A stretch of DNA of 64,000 nt, taken from the NCBI RefSeq assembly GCF_038070105.1, contig NZ_JBBPBZ010000002.1, forward strand, positions 2,430,001-2,494,000, written 5' to 3'. Position 1 is the stretch's first letter; each line of letters starts with the position of its first letter. Position numbers and translations under genes: made by a program. Shown here piece after piece: positions 49,466 to 61,529 of this stretch. The stretch is from Methylocystis sp. IM3 (lineage in GTDB: Bacteria > Pseudomonadota > Alphaproteobacteria > Rhizobiales > Beijerinckiaceae). Under the pieces are notes generated by a model. It was not told the DNA's origin. It saw nothing but the letters and a program-made list of their open reading frames with translations, and searched no databases.

Positions 49466-51364
49466 ATGACGAACGACGCTGCTACCGAAGCGCCGCAAGC
49501 CGCCCAGTATGGCTTTGAAGCGGATGTCGCGCAGCTCCTCGAATTGATGACGCACTCCGTCTATTCGGAGCGCGAGGTATTTTTGCGCGAGCTGATCTCG
49601 AACGCGGCCGACGCCTGCGAAAAGCTGCGCTACGAGTCGCTTTCCGACGAGAAGCTCGCGGCTGAAGCGGGCGCGCCGCTGATCACCGTCACGCTGGACA
49701 AGGCGAAGCGCCAGATCATTGTCGCGGACAATGGCGTCGGCATGTCGCGCGAGGAGCTCATCAGCGCGCTGGGCGCCATCGCCAACTCCGGCACCCGCGC
49801 CTTTCTCGAAAAACTCGGCAAGGAAACTGCCGCCGAGGGCTCGTCGCTGATCGGGCGATTCGGCGTCGGCTTCTATTCCGTCTTCATGGTGGCGGACCTC
49901 GTCGAGGTGGCCACCCGCCGGGCCGGCGAGAGCGAGGCCTGGCTCTGGTCGTCCCAGGGCAAGGGAACCTATTCGATCGCGCCGCTCGCGCTCGCGGACG
50001 CGCCGCAGGTCGGCGCCCGCGTCACGCTGCATCTCAACGCCGAGAGCGACGAGTTCCTCGAGCCCTGGCGAATCGAGAACATCGTGCGCGAGCATTCCGG
50101 CGCGGTCTCGACGCCGATCGACCTCATCGAGGAGCCGGGCAAGGAGCCCCGACGCATCGCCGACGGCGTGGCGCTGTGGACCAAGCCCAAATCCGAGATT
50201 ACGCCCGAGCAATATACGGACTTCTACCGGCAACTGTCGGGGGCCTTCGACGAGCCGGCGCTGGTCGCGCATTGGCGCGCGGAGGGACGCACCGAATATA
50301 CGGTCCTTGCTTTCGTCCCGGGCGCGCGCCCCTTCGATCTCTTCGAGCCGAGCCGCAAGAGCAAGTCCAAGCTCTATGTGCGCCGCGTGCTGATCTCGCG
50401 TGACGTCGAACTGCTGCCGGCGTGGCTGCGTTTCGTGCGGCTCGTGGTGGACAGCGCCGACCTTCCGCTCAACGTCTCGCGCGAGATGGCGCAAAAGAGC
50501 CCTGTCCTCGCCGCGATCGGCAAGGCGGTTGCGACCCGGCTTTTGCAGGAGCTCGGCAAGCTCGCCGAGAACGAGCCTGAGAAATTCGCCACGGTCTGGG
50601 AGAATTTCGGCGCCGTCATCAAGGAGGGCCTGCACGAAGATCCGAGCCGCCGCGACGGCATCTTCGCGATCGCCCGATTCGCCTCGACGACGTCCGAAGG
50701 CAAGACCCGCACGCTCAAGGACTATGTCGCCGATCTGCGCGAGAATCAGACGGCGATCTATTACATCACCGGCGACGATGCGAAACGGCTCGCGACGAGT
50801 CCGCAGCTCGAGGGGTTCCGGGCGAGAGGCGTGGAAGTGCTGCTGCTCGACGATGCGGTGGACGCCTTCTGGGTCACGAGCGCGCTCGGCTTCGAGGGCA
50901 AGCCCTTCAAGTCGGTGACCCAGGGACAGGCCGACATCGACCTCGTTCCGCTCGTCGAAGACGCGGCCAAAGAAGCCCCGCCCGAAGCTGAGAACGTCGG
51001 CGAGCTGGTCGCGGCCCTCAAGGACACGCTCGGCGAAGAGGTGGAGGATGTGCGCGTCTCGACGCGCCTCACCGAGAGCGCCGCCTGTCTCGTCGCCTCC
51101 GAAAAGGGCCTCGACCGGCAGCTGGCGCGCCTTCTCGCCGAGAGCGGACAGAAGGGGTTGCTCGGCAAGCCCATTCTCGAGATCAACGCCAAGCATCCGG
51201 CCATCGTCTCGATTGCCGCCGTCTTGCGCGGCAGCGGTCGCGACGGCGCTGCGGATGCTATGCATCTTCTGCTCGATCAGGCGCGTATCGCCGATGGCGA
51301 CTCGCCCGTCGACCCCGCGGCCTTCGCGCGTCGGCTGAGCGCCCTCATCGCCAGAAACGCGTAA
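49466..51364 (+). CDS. htpG: Molecular chaperone HtpG (Hsp90)
   Basis: ATP-dependent Hsp90 chaperone, 632 residues. N-terminal GHKL ATPase motifs are in place: FLRELISNAADACEKLRYES (Glu/Asn), VADNGVGMSREEL (Asp and first Gly-rich motif), GRFGVGFYSVFMVAD (lid Gly motif). The middle domain has YVRRVLISRDVELLPAWLRF and VVDSADLPLNVSREMAQKSP with the catalytic Arg region, and the C-terminal dimerisation domain follows. The ATG at 49466 is behind ggag and matches the family start; the longer open frame is rejected. In many alphaproteobacteria the gene belongs to the RpoH regulon. prmC follows 6 nt after the stop, so they are likely co-transcribed. Confidence 0.96.
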   Translation: MTNDAATEAPQAAQYGFEADVAQLLELMTHSVYSEREVFLRELISNAADACEKLRYESLSDEKLAAEAGAPLITVTLDKAKRQIIVADNGVGMSREELISALGAIANSGTRAFLEKLGKETAAEGSSLIGRFGVGFYSVFMVADLVEVATRRAGESEAWLWSSQGKGTYSIAPLALADAPQVGARVTLHLNAESDEFLEPWRIENIVREHSGAVSTPIDLIEEPGKEPRRIADGVALWTKPKSEITPEQYTDFYRQLSGAFDEPALVAHWRAEGRTEYTVLAFVPGARPFDLFEPSRKSKSKLYVRRVLISRDVELLPAWLRFVRLVVDSADLPLNVSREMAQKSPVLAAIGKAVATRLLQELGKLAENEPEKFATVWENFGAVIKEGLHEDPSRRDGIFAIARFASTTSEGKTRTLKDYVADLRENQTAIYYITGDDAKRLATSPQLEGFRARGVEVLLLDDAVDAFWVTSALGFEGKPFKSVTQGQADIDLVPLVEDAAKEAPPEAENVGELVAALKDTLGEEVEDVRVSTRLTESAACLVASEKGLDRQLARLLAESGQKGLLGKPILEINAKHPAIVSIAAVLRGSGRDGAADAMHLLLDQARIADGDSPVDPAAFARRLSALIARNA

Positions 51365-51370
51365 GGGACA

Positions 51371-52276
51371 GTGCGCGGCGACCTTGCGTCCTCTCCGGCG
51401 GCGTCACAGGCGCCCTCGCGCGGCGAAGCCGTGGCGCGCGTCGTCGCCTGTCTCGTCGACAGCGGCGTCGAGCCGGAGCAGGCGCGGGACGACGCGCGCC
51501 TGCTCCTGCGCGCCGCGGCCGGGCTGACGCGGCTCGAGCTCGCCATGGCGCCCGATGCGCTCCTGACGGAGGAACAGGCGCTCCGGCTATCAGCTTTCGC
51601 GGCGCGGCGCGCGGCGCGAGAGCCGGTGTCGCGCATCCTCGGCGCGCGCGGATTCTGGACGCTCGATCTCGCCGTCATGCCCAATGTGCTCGATCCGCGG
51701 GCGGACACGGAGACTCTTGTCGAGACGACGCTTGCGCTGGTCGGAGATCGAAACGCGCCGCTCTCGATTGTCGATCTCGGCTCAGGCTCGGGCGCAATCC
51801 TCTGCGCCCTGCTGAGCGAATTGCCGCTGGCGCGCGGTCTCGCCGTCGATCTCTCGCCGGACGCCTGCGCCGCCACACGCGAAAACCTCCGCCGCTGCGG
51901 CCTCAGTGGGCGCGCTCAAGTCGTGCGCGGGCGGTGGGGCGCGTCGCTGAAAGGGCCTTTCGACGTCGTCGTTTCAAATCCGCCTTATGTGCGGGCAGGC
52001 GACCTCGTCGCGCTCGATCCGGAGGTGAGTCTCCACGACCCGGCGCTCGCGCTCGATGGCGGCGCCGATGGGCTCGTCTGCTATCGCGACATCATCGCCG
52101 ATTTGGGCCGCCTGCTGGCGCCGGGCGGCCTTGCAGCCTTCGAGGTCGGCTTCGACCAGGCGGCGAGCGTCGCGGCGCTGCTTGGCGCCCATGGGTTCAT
52201 CGTTGAGCGTATCGCGCGCGACGCCGCCGGGCGCGATCGCGTCGTGGCCGCTCGACCGGTGCGGCCAAGGTCGTGA
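51371..52276 (+). CDS. prmC: Release factor glutamine methyltransferase
   Basis: Methylates the Gln of the GGQ motif in release factors RF1 and RF2, improving translation termination. 301 residues: an N-terminal helical domain (EQARDDARLLLRAAAGLTRL), then the SAM-binding domain with IVDLGSGSGAILCALLSELP (motif I) and VVSNPPYVRAG (the NPPY motif that contacts the substrate Gln). Start GTG at 51371, 6 nt after htpG. The usual partner prfA is not adjacent, an uncommon context. Confidence 0.92.
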   Translation: MRGDLASSPAASQAPSRGEAVARVVACLVDSGVEPEQARDDARLLLRAAAGLTRLELAMAPDALLTEEQALRLSAFAARRAAREPVSRILGARGFWTLDLAVMPNVLDPRADTETLVETTLALVGDRNAPLSIVDLGSGSGAILCALLSELPLARGLAVDLSPDACAATRENLRRCGLSGRAQVVRGRWGASLKGPFDVVVSNPPYVRAGDLVALDPEVSLHDPALALDGGADGLVCYRDIIADLGRLLAPGGLAAFEVGFDQAASVAALLGAHGFIVERIARDAAGRDRVVAARPVRPRS

Positions 52277-52777
52277 CATATTCGCTACACCGGTCGGTTT
52301 TTCTCCGCGTCGACGCGCCGCCGCACTTGGCGCAGGGGGGTCAAGCCACTATAGTCTTTGCAAATACAGCTGACCGACATTCGAGATGAGGATCTCGATT
52401 ATTCGCGGGGCCGCCTCGCAAGCGGACACCCCGGCAAGGCCGGCAAGGGCTGGCGTGTAAGCTGCATGATCCCGGTGGATTGGGGCGACGGCCAGAGTCG
52501 CCACGCGCATTCCTTGAAGATGCGCGGCAGATGAAATCCGCCGGCTCGCATTGGAACGATCGAACGATGGCGATGCGGCCACGACGTCGCCCCAATGCGC
52601 GCAGCGAAAGACGGCAGATCAAACGGGCGCGGCCAGGCGCCCTTGTAGGCGATCCGTCCGCGCGCGCCGCTTGAGCCGCAGGCCGGATGATTATCCTTCG
52701 GCGGGAAGGAACGGCGCGTCGCGGACGCGGTCATAGCGTTATTTGCGCCGCAGCGCGCGAAGCTTTCGGGGGAGTGG
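52277..52777. other. Intergenic region upstream of the DUF4167 gene
   Basis: 501 nt without a gene I can support. A 53-codon minus-strand frame (52510 downward) is protein-like in part but its only Shine-Dalgarno-like AAGGA abuts the ATG with no spacer. A small perfect hairpin (tcgagat-gagg-atctcga, 52381-52398) is present. The far end holds gggggag shortly before the ATG at 52778. Confidence 0.35.
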
Positions 52778-53695
52778 ATGAGACCAGGACAGAACAAGCG
52801 CATGCGGGGGCGCAGCGGCCGCAAGGGCCCGAACCCGCTGACCCGTTCTTATGAGTCGAATGGTCCCGACGTTAAGATTCGCGGCACGGCGCAACATATC
52901 GCCGAGAAATATCTCCAGCTAGCGCGCGACGCCCAGTCCTCGGGCGACACGATCATGGCGGAAAGCCTGCTTCAGCACGCCGAGCACTATTTCCGGCTGA
53001 TCGCTGCGGCCCAGCAGGTCCAGCAACAAGCCAATGGCTATGGCCGCCCGCCCATGGAAGCGGAGATCGACGTCGACGAGGACGATGATTTCGCCGCCCT
53101 GCCCGACCGCTTCGCGCCGCTCTCAGAGCGCCTCCCGCAGCCGGTCTATCAGGCGCAGCCGTATAATCAGCCGCAGCCCCAGCCGCATTTCGCGCAGCCC
53201 CAGCCCCAGCCGCAGCCGCAGCCCTTCGAGGAGCGGCCAATGGGCGAGATGCGCGCCGAGCGCCCTGAGCGCATGGAGCGACCTGAACGTATGGAGCGCC
53301 CCGAGCGGATGGAGCGTGGCGAACGCCCGCCGCGGCCGGACCGTCCGCCTTTCCGCGAGCGCGGATCCGAGGGCGACCAGCAACCGCGCCGCGGCTTTCG
53401 CGAGCGGCGTTTTCAACGGCCGGAGCCTTCCGACGAACCGGCGCCGACGCTGCCCTCCTTCATCACCGCGCCTCCGGCGCGCAACCCGGCAGGGCCCGGC
53501 GAGACGGAGACGGTCGAAGTCGGCTTCGCGCCCGCCGAGCGCGGGCAGCCCCGTGAGCACGAAGGCGGCGTGAATTTCCACCTGAGCTCCCGCCGCCGCC
53601 GCCGCCCGCGCGCGGCGGTAGAAGAAGCCGCCGGCGAGGTCCGCGAGGAAGCGCCGCAAGCAACCGAGGTTCCTTTCGAGCCGGACCGCTTCTGA
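52778..53695 (+). CDS. DUF4167 domain protein with disordered Pro/Gln and Glu/Arg repeats
   Basis: 305 residues. The N-terminal 80 residues form the DUF4167 domain found across alphaproteobacteria (RMRGRSGRKGPNPLTRSYES, IRGTAQHIAEKYLQLARDAQ, DTIMAESLLQHAEHYFRLIA). The rest is low-complexity: Pro-Gln-rich at about 125-150, then tandem PERMER units (PERMERPERMERPERMER, three copies) at about 165-185, then Arg/Pro-rich sequence and a short conserved C-terminal GGVNFHLSSRRRRRPR. The basic N-terminus suggests nucleic-acid binding; the function is unknown. A terminator follows. Confidence 0.88.
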   Translation: MRPGQNKRMRGRSGRKGPNPLTRSYESNGPDVKIRGTAQHIAEKYLQLARDAQSSGDTIMAESLLQHAEHYFRLIAAAQQVQQQANGYGRPPMEAEIDVDEDDDFAALPDRFAPLSERLPQPVYQAQPYNQPQPQPHFAQPQPQPQPQPFEERPMGEMRAERPERMERPERMERPERMERGERPPRPDRPPFRERGSEGDQQPRRGFRERRFQRPEPSDEPAPTLPSFITAPPARNPAGPGETETVEVGFAPAERGQPREHEGGVNFHLSSRRRRRPRAAVEEAAGEVREEAPQATEVPFEPDRF

Positions 53696-53710
53696 TAGAA
53701 ATCCGATGAT

Positions 53711-53736
53711 AAGAGCCGCCCCTCGAGGCGGCTCTT
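53711..53736. terminator. Hairpin terminator between DUF4167 and MOSC genes
   Basis: aagagccgcc and ggcggctctt make a perfect 10-bp stem with a 6-nt loop. Only ctttcga follows, so the U-tract is short. It sits between convergent stops and may act in both directions. Confidence 0.7.
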
Positions 53737-53742
53737 TCGAAT

Positions 53743-54498
53743 TCACAGCAGCGTGAGCGCGTCGCCTTGGGCGATGCGGCCGCTGCTCTCGATCCGGGCG
53801 TAAACGCCGCAATCGATGTGGCCGAAGCTCTTGCGCATCGTCTGGACGAGATCCATGTCGCGCCGACCCGTCCCCGGCTCGACGCCGGTCGCCGCGCAGC
53901 GATCGGTCATCTTCAGCACGGCGAGCGTGACGCCGCCGATCTTCAGACTGCGGCCGGGCCACTGCGCCTCCGCCCAGGGCTCCACCCCCTCGATATACAG
54001 ATTGCCGCGAAAGCGCAGCGGATCGACGGGCGCCTCCTGCGCCGCCTCGACGGCGGCGACGCTCGCGAGATTGATCAAGGAAACGAATCCAGACGCCGAA
54101 TCGGTGAAGCGAAAGCCGGCGGGCGCCTCGAGGAGCCTGACGGGACCCCGAATTTCTTCCCCCAGATAGTCGACCAGAAACGCTTCGATGGCCGCACGGC
54201 CCTCCGGGCGCCGGACATCGCCCCGCACGGCCTCACGTCCGTCCCGCGTAATGGTCAGGACTCCCGAGGCTTCGTCATAGCGGGTCGCGAGCCCCGCCAG
54301 CGCACCCTGTTTCATGAGCATGAGAAATTTGATCTTGGGCTGGTGCGTCGGGGCTGCGGGATCGAAGCCCGAGGGGCCGTGCTCCAGGGCGAAAAGCCGA
54401 TCGCACGGGAAATAGCCGCCGGCGGAAAGATCGGCGAAGGAAAGCGGCTCGGGCGAGAGGCCCTTGACCGGATAGCGATAGAGACGGGCGAGGCGCAT
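53743..54498 (-). CDS. MOSC domain protein
   Basis: A 251-residue protein with an N-terminal beta-barrel (MOSC_N, RLARLYRYPVKGLSPEPLSF) and a MOSC domain (DPLRFRGNLYIEGVEPWAEA, MTDRCAATGVEPGTGRRDMD with the conserved Cys that ligates molybdenum in mARC/YcbX-type proteins). Such proteins reduce N-hydroxylated bases or related compounds together with an electron partner; none is encoded here. The ATG at 54498 follows GGAGC; a longer frame to 54561 is Pro/Arg-rich. It is divergent from clpB. Confidence 0.85.
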   Translation of the reverse strand: MRLARLYRYPVKGLSPEPLSFADLSAGGYFPCDRLFALEHGPSGFDPAAPTHQPKIKFLMLMKQGALAGLATRYDEASGVLTITRDGREAVRGDVRRPEGRAAIEAFLVDYLGEEIRGPVRLLEAPAGFRFTDSASGFVSLINLASVAAVEAAQEAPVDPLRFRGNLYIEGVEPWAEAQWPGRSLKIGGVTLAVLKMTDRCAATGVEPGTGRRDMDLVQTMRKSFGHIDCGVYARIESSGRIAQGDALTLL

Positions 54499-54628
54499 GG
54501 CGGCTCCGGGCTGGCGGCGGATGGGCCTGATGACCGGTAGAAGGCCGCCTTTGTCAAGCACGCCTTCCCCGAAGCCGCGCCCCTTTGTCGCGGCGGGCCG
54601 CTCCAGCTGAGCTTTCGCGTCTGCCCCT

Positions 54629-54657
54629 CTTTAACCCCCGTAAACCCTCCCCATATC
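54629..54657 (+). promoter_or_regulatory. Candidate RpoH (sigma-32) promoter of clpB
   Basis: cttt, then 18 nt, then ccatatc, near the alphaproteobacterial RpoH pattern CTTG-N17/18-CYTATNT; the same stretch also contains the classic CCCCATAT -10. It is 88 nt upstream of the clpB start. The same spacing occurs before hslV. The G of CTTG is T here, so the call is moderate. Confidence 0.45.
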
Positions 54658-54744
54658 GGACCCGATGGCCGCCGAAAGGGGCCAACGATCCAAGACAGAG
54701 GCGCGCTGCTGTGAGGGCTCGCCTCGAGGTCGAGAGGGAACAAG

Positions 54745-57372
<2,628 letters not shown>

Positions 57373-57404
57373 GCGTTTTCTCGTGACCGCCGAACCTATC
57401 CGCT

Positions 57405-57435
57405 CGCATCCCTCCCCCTTTCGGGGAGGGATGCG
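57405..57435. repeat. Extragenic palindrome, copy 1 (cctccccctt core)
   Basis: A perfect 13-bp inverted repeat around a 5-nt loop (arms cgcatccctcccc and ggggagggatgcg) between the convergent clpB and coaA stops. Its central 18 nt differ by one base from the palindrome at 59628-59654, so both belong to one dispersed repeat family, possibly also acting as a terminator. Confidence 0.6.
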
Positions 57436-57450
57436 CGCCCAACCAGCGCG

Positions 57451-58413
57451 TCACAACTTCCGCAGCGCGACTTCCTCGATCTTGTGATCGGCGCCTTTCG
57501 TCAGGATGAGGCTCGCGCGCGGGCGCGTGGGGGCGATGTTCTGGCGCAGGTTTTCGAGATTGATGCGCGTCCAGATGTCTTTTGCGACGCGCACCGTCTC
57601 CTCGTCGGAAAGATCGGCGTATTTGCGAAAGTAGGAGCGCGGATCACGGAACGCGGTTTCACGCAGGCTCAGGAAGCGATCCACATACCAGCGCTCCAGC
57701 AGATCCTCGCCCGCGTCCAGATAGACAGAGAAATCGAAGAAGTCCGAGACGAAGGGAATTTCCTTCGCCTGCCGGGAGGTGCGCGCCGCCAGCACATTGA
57801 CGCCTTCGACGATGAGAATGTCGGGACCATCGACGCAGGTCGTCTCGCCCGGCACCACGTCATAGACGAGATGCGAATAGACCGGCGCGCAGACATGGCG
57901 CTGGCCGGCCTTCACAGCGGAGAGGAAGCGCAGCAGCGTCTTGTTGTCGTAGCTTTCCGGAAAGCCCTTTTTCTCCATCAGCCCTTCGCGCTCGAGCAGG
58001 GCGTTGGGCAGGAGAAAACCGTCTGTCGTGATCAGTTCGACCTTCGGCGTATTCGGCCAGCGGGAGAGCAGCGCCCGCAGGATTCGCGCGGTCGTTGATT
58101 TTCCCACGGCGACCGAGCCGGCGACGCCGATGATATAGGGAACCTTGCCGTCCTCGGCGCCGAGAAACCGCTGCGTCGCCTTGAAGAGCCCCTGGGTCGC
58201 CGCGACATAGAGCGCAAGCAGACGCGACAGCGGCAGGTAAATCTCGATGACCTCCTCGAGAGAGATCGGATCGCCGACCGATTTCAGCCGGGTGAGGTCG
58301 TCGAGGGTCAGCGTCAGCGGCGTATCGGCGCGAAGCGACGCCCATTCGGCGCGCAAAAAATGGCGATAGGGCGAGATCGCCCCGTCATTTTCGAGCGCGC
58401 TGGGCGGAGTCAC
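57451..58413 (-). CDS. coaA: Pantothenate kinase, type I
   Basis: Phosphorylates pantothenate with ATP, the first committed step of coenzyme A synthesis. 320 residues of the bacterial PanK-I (P-loop, PRK-like) family: [15 protein letters not shown] at the start, [20 protein letters not shown] as Walker [41 protein letters not shown], and [20 protein letters not shown]. The GTG start at 58413 overlaps the hisE stop by 4 nt, so it is the last gene of the histidine operon, a linkage common in Hyphomicrobiales. Confidence 0.95.
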   Translation of the reverse strand: MTPPSALENDGAISPYRHFLRAEWASLRADTPLTLTLDDLTRLKSVGDPISLEEVIEIYLPLSRLLALYVAATQGLFKATQRFLGAEDGKVPYIIGVAGSVAVGKSTTARILRALLSRWPNTPKVELITTDGFLLPNALLEREGLMEKKGFPESYDNKTLLRFLSAVKAGQRHVCAPVYSHLVYDVVPGETTCVDGPDILIVEGVNVLAARTSRQAKEIPFVSDFFDFSVYLDAGEDLLERWYVDRFLSLRETAFRDPRSYFRKYADLSDEETVRVAKDIWTRINLENLRQNIAPTRPRASLILTKGADHKIEEVALRKL

Positions 58414-58733
58414 TTTCCGGCTCCGCGCGACGCTTTTTCGGCAAGGCCCGACTGCGCCGTCCGCCGCCCCAGCTCCGCGAGCACGTCGCCGAGCGGAATG
58501 TCGCGCGCCTCGAGCAGCACGAGAAGATGATAAAGCACGTCGGCGGCTTCGCTCGTCAGCGCCTTGCGGTCGCCCTCCATGGCGGCGATGACCGCCTCCA
58601 CCGCTTCTTCCCCGAACTTCTTGGCGATGCGCGGCGGACCGGCGTCGAAAAGGCTCTTGGTGTAGGAGGTCGAGGCGTCGTCGGCGCGGCGCGATCTGAT
58701 GAGCGCTGCGAGATCGTCGAGGGTGAAGCTCAT
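58410..58733 (-). CDS. hisE: Phosphoribosyl-ATP diphosphatase
   Basis: Hydrolyses phosphoribosyl-ATP to phosphoribosyl-AMP in histidine synthesis (second step). The 107-residue all-helical MazG-like protein begins [20 protein letters not shown] and has the metal-binding [10 protein letters not shown] and [20 protein letters not shown] (E-x-x-D pattern). It is separate from hisI, as usual in alphaproteobacteria. The ATG at 58733 is the family start; the frame extends upstream without similarity. It lies 76 nt downstream of hisF and overlaps coaA. Confidence 0.93.
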   Translation of the reverse strand: MSFTLDDLAALIRSRRADDASTSYTKSLFDAGPPRIAKKFGEEAVEAVIAAMEGDRKALTSEAADVLYHLLVLLEARDIPLGDVLAELGRRTAQSGLAEKASRGAGK

Positions 58734-58809
58734 CGCCGGTTCTCCCGCCCCGTCATTGCCGCCGCTGTTCCCGATAGAAGGAAGGCTGCCGCGAAAGCCT
58801 CGCTCATTG

Positions 58810-59583
58810 TCACGCCTCCAAACCGTCGAGCCGCATCGGCAGGCCCGCCGCGGCCATGTGCCGCTTGGCCTGAGGGATCGTATACTCGCCGAAGTGGAAG
58901 ATCGAGGCGGCGAGCACCGCCGTCGCATGGCCTTCACGAATCCCGGCGACCAGATGATCCAGATTGCCGACGCCTCCCGAGGCGATGACGGGAACGGAAA
59001 CCGCGTCGGCCACGGCGCGGGTCAGGGCGATGTCGAAGCCGATCTTGGCGCCGTCGCGATCCATGGAGGTCAGGAGAATTTCGCCCGCGCCGAGCGCCGT
59101 CACCTCGCGCGCAAAATCGACGGCGTCTATGCCCGTGGGGCGGCGCCCGCCGTGGGTGAAGATTTCCCATCTTTCCGGGCCGACCTGCTTGGCGTCGATG
59201 GCGACGACGATGCATTGCGACCCGAACTTTTCCGCCGCCTCGCGCACGAACTGGCGGTTCGCGACGGCGGCGGTGTTGATCGACGCCTTGTCCGCGCCCG
59301 CGAGCAGCAGCTTGCGAATGTCGTCGAGCGTGCGCACGCCGCCGCCGACCGTCAGGGGCATGAAACAGGCTTCCGCCGTGCGCTGCACGACATCGAGAAG
59401 AATGCCGCGGTTTTCGTGGCTCGCGGTGATGTCGAGAAAGCAGAGCTCGTCCGCGCCGGCGGCGTCATAGGCGATGGCGCATTCGACCGGATCGCCGGCG
59501 TCGCGCAGATCGACGAAATTGACGCCTTTGACGACGCGGCCTTCCTTCACGTCGAGGCAGGGAATGACGCGGGCTTTCAGCAT
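58810..59583 (-). CDS. hisF: Imidazole glycerol phosphate synthase, cyclase subunit
   Basis: Cyclase half of the HisF-HisH synthase that makes imidazole glycerol phosphate and AICAR from PRFAR and ammonia. 257 residues form a TIM barrel starting [20 protein letters not shown] with catalytic Asp11; the second catalytic Asp is in [30 protein letters not shown] and [20 protein letters not shown] are phosphate-binding and barrel-top segments. It follows hisA by 103 nt, a gap containing a palindrome. Confidence 0.96.
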   Translation of the reverse strand: MLKARVIPCLDVKEGRVVKGVNFVDLRDAGDPVECAIAYDAAGADELCFLDITASHENRGILLDVVQRTAEACFMPLTVGGGVRTLDDIRKLLLAGADKASINTAAVANRQFVREAAEKFGSQCIVVAIDAKQVGPERWEIFTHGGRRPTGIDAVDFAREVTALGAGEILLTSMDRDGAKIGFDIALTRAVADAVSVPVIASGGVGNLDHLVAGIREGHATAVLAASIFHFGEYTIPQAKRHMAAAGLPMRLDGLEA

Positions 59584-59627
59584 GTCAGGCCCCCAGCGAG
59601 AGAGTTCGACCCTGCGTCACGGGCCGC

Positions 59628-59654
59628 CATACCTCCCCCTTGCGGGGAGATATG
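59628..59654. repeat. Extragenic palindrome, copy 2 (cctccccctt core)
   Basis: Inverted repeat catacctcccc / ggggagatatg with one mismatch and a 5-nt loop, between hisA and hisF inside the operon. Its core matches copy 1 at 57405-57435 except for one loop base. It could form a stem in the his mRNA. Confidence 0.55.
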
Positions 59655-59686
59655 GACTCGCGAGCAGCATCGACGGGCGTCGAGCG

Positions 59687-60424
59687 TCATGACGCCCTCG
59701 CCTGCCTGATCAGCGCCAGCGCCTCTGCCGGATCGAGACGCCCGTCATAGAGCGCGCGGCCGGTGATGGCGCCGGCGAGCCGGGCGCAATCGGGCTGCAA
59801 GAGGCGCTCGATATCGGCGAGCGAGGCGAGGCCGCCCGAGGCGATCACCGGAATCGTCAGCGCATTGGCGAGCGCCAGCGTCTGCTCGATGTTGAGGCCC
59901 GTTAGAATGCCGTCGCGCGCAATGTCGGTGTAGATGATGGCGGAGACGCCCGCGTCCTCGAAGCTTCTTGCAAGGTCGAGCGCCGACATGCGCGTCGTGC
60001 GCGCCCAGCCTTCGACCGCGACCATGCCGTCCTTGGCGTCGATGCCGACCGCCACGCGGCCCGGATAGACCCGCGCCGCCTCGCGCACGAAGGAGGGGTC
60101 CTTCACCGCCGCCGTGCCGATAATGATGCGCGTCACGCCCTTGTCGAGCCAGCCCGCGAGCGTGCGCATGTCGCGAATGCCGCCGCCGAGCTGGACCGGA
60201 ATCGTCAGCGCGGAGAGGATCGCCTCGACGGCTGCGGCGTTGCGCGGCGCGCCCGCGAAGGCGCCGTCGAGATCGACGACATGCAGATATTCGAAGCCCT
60301 GCGCCTCGAAGGCCCGCGCCTGCTCGGCCGGATCGTCGTTGAAGACGGTGGCGCGATCCATGTCGCCCTGCGCGAGGCGGACGCACTGGCCCTCCTTCAG
60401 ATCGATTGCCGGAAACAGAATCAC
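59687..60424 (-). CDS. hisA: ProFAR isomerase (HisA)
   Basis: Isomerises ProFAR to PRFAR, the fourth step of histidine synthesis. 245 residues from the GTG at 60424: [20 protein letters not shown] with the catalytic Asp8 in [48 protein letters not shown] and [20 protein letters not shown] (second Asp region). The GTG overlaps the hisH stop by 4 nt and has GAGG eight nt upstream, which decides the start; the longer open frame lies inside hisH. Confidence 0.96.
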   Translation of the reverse strand: MILFPAIDLKEGQCVRLAQGDMDRATVFNDDPAEQARAFEAQGFEYLHVVDLDGAFAGAPRNAAAVEAILSALTIPVQLGGGIRDMRTLAGWLDKGVTRIIIGTAAVKDPSFVREAARVYPGRVAVGIDAKDGMVAVEGWARTTRMSALDLARSFEDAGVSAIIYTDIARDGILTGLNIEQTLALANALTIPVIASGGLASLADIERLLQPDCARLAGAITGRALYDGRLDPAEALALIRQARAS

Positions 60425-61071
60425 GGGCGCCACCTCAGGAAATTGGCGATGAGCGCGAGGCCGAGCCTCTGGCTCTTTTCGGGATGGAACTGGACGCCGA
60501 CGAGATTGTCGCGCGCGACGGCGGCGGTGAGCGGGACGCCGTAATCCGTCGTCGCGAGCACATGCCGCGGGTCGGCCGGCGTCAGATGATAGGAATGGAC
60601 AAAATAGGCGTGCAGCCCCGTCTCGCCCGTCGGTATGCCGGAAAAGACCGGATGCGCGCGGGTCAGCGCGAGCGTGTTCCAGCCCATGTGCGGAATCTTG
60701 AGCGACGGATCGCCGGGCTCGATGGCGACGACGTCGCCGCCGACCCAGTCGAGGCCGGGCGTCTCGCCATGTTCGAGGCCGCGCGCCGCCATGAGCTGCA
60801 TGCCGACGCAAATGCCCAGGAAAGGCGCGCCGCGCGCGATCACCGCTTCGTGAACGGCGTCATAGAGGCCGGGGAGCGCGAGAAGCCCCTGGCGGCAATC
60901 GGCGAAGGCGCCGACGCCCGGCAGCACTACGCGCGCCGCCCTCCGAACCGTCTCGGGGTCGTTCGTCACGCTGATGGCGCAGGAAGCGCCCGACTCGCGC
61001 GCCGCGCGTTCGAAGGCTTTCTGCGCGGAATGCAGATTGCCCGAGCCATAATCGATGATCGCCGTCGTCAC
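60421..61071 (-). CDS. hisH: Imidazole glycerol phosphate synthase, glutaminase subunit
   Basis: Class I glutamine amidotransferase that feeds ammonia to HisF. 216 residues starting [20 protein letters not shown]; the oxyanion/GVG segment is [12 protein letters not shown], the nucleophile is in [13 protein letters not shown], and the His-Glu pair of the triad is in [13 protein letters not shown]. The triad is complete. It overlaps hisA and the DUF2628 gene by 4 nt each, indicating coupled translation. Confidence 0.95.
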   Translation of the reverse strand: MTTAIIDYGSGNLHSAQKAFERAARESGASCAISVTNDPETVRRAARVVLPGVGAFADCRQGLLALPGLYDAVHEAVIARGAPFLGICVGMQLMAARGLEHGETPGLDWVGGDVVAIEPGDPSLKIPHMGWNTLALTRAHPVFSGIPTGETGLHAYFVHSYHLTPADPRHVLATTDYGVPLTAAVARDNLVGVQFHPEKSQRLGLALIANFLRWRP

Positions 61072-61487
61072 GCGCCTGTCTCCACGGCGGGGGCGGGTTG
61101 CGCGCCGCGCGCCCGCAGCCGCTCGAAATAGACCGCCTCGGCCTCCTCCTCATTCTCCCCGATCACGACGTCGCTTTCGACATAGCCGCGCCGCGCCAGG
61201 GACCATGCGAGGATGCGGCCGGCTTCGAATCCGAGAAACAGCGAGACGGCGAGGCCCGCGAGGCTCATGGCGTCGGCGGGAATGCGCGCGAGCGCCCCCG
61301 CCCCGGCGACGAGCGCGAGCAGCCCCGCCCACAGGAAGGCCGGCAGCCAGGCGCGCTTCCACAGAAACCAGAAGGGCCCGAAGACGAAGGCCGATGTCGA
61401 GAAGCCGTCGCGCAGGAAAACGATCTTCTCCGGGGCCAGCCCCTCGCCCGGCCGCTCCGGCGGGACATGAACGGTAAAAGAAGTCAT
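61068..61487 (-). CDS. DUF2628 membrane protein within the histidine operon
   Basis: A 139-residue protein of the DUF2628 family with two or three hydrophobic helices: [40 protein letters not shown] and [20 protein letters not shown]. The start [14 protein letters not shown] and the [14 protein letters not shown] pattern are family marks. The function is unknown. The gene between hisB and hisH is conserved in this position in many Hyphomicrobiales, although no histidine role has been shown. It overlaps hisH by 4 nt and lies 42 nt after hisB. Confidence 0.87.
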   Translation of the reverse strand: MTSFTVHVPPERPGEGLAPEKIVFLRDGFSTSAFVFGPFWFLWKRAWLPAFLWAGLLALVAGAGALARIPADAMSLAGLAVSLFLGFEAGRILAWSLARRGYVESDVVIGENEEEAEAVYFERLRARGAQPAPAVETGA

Positions 61488-61529
61488 TGGCCCTCCCTCC
61501 TCCTCAAGGGACCTGTCGCCGGCCGCCGC

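Noticed and set aside
49175..51265. A 696-codon open frame antisense to htpG
   Set aside because: It mirrors htpG codon positions in a GC-rich gene; its translation is Arg/Asp/Gly-rich with no domain, and htpG is certain.
52347..52510. A 53-codon minus-strand frame upstream of the DUF4167 gene
   Set aside because: Its only Shine-Dalgarno-like AAGGA directly abuts the ATG, and the sequence has no family resemblance; likely chance.
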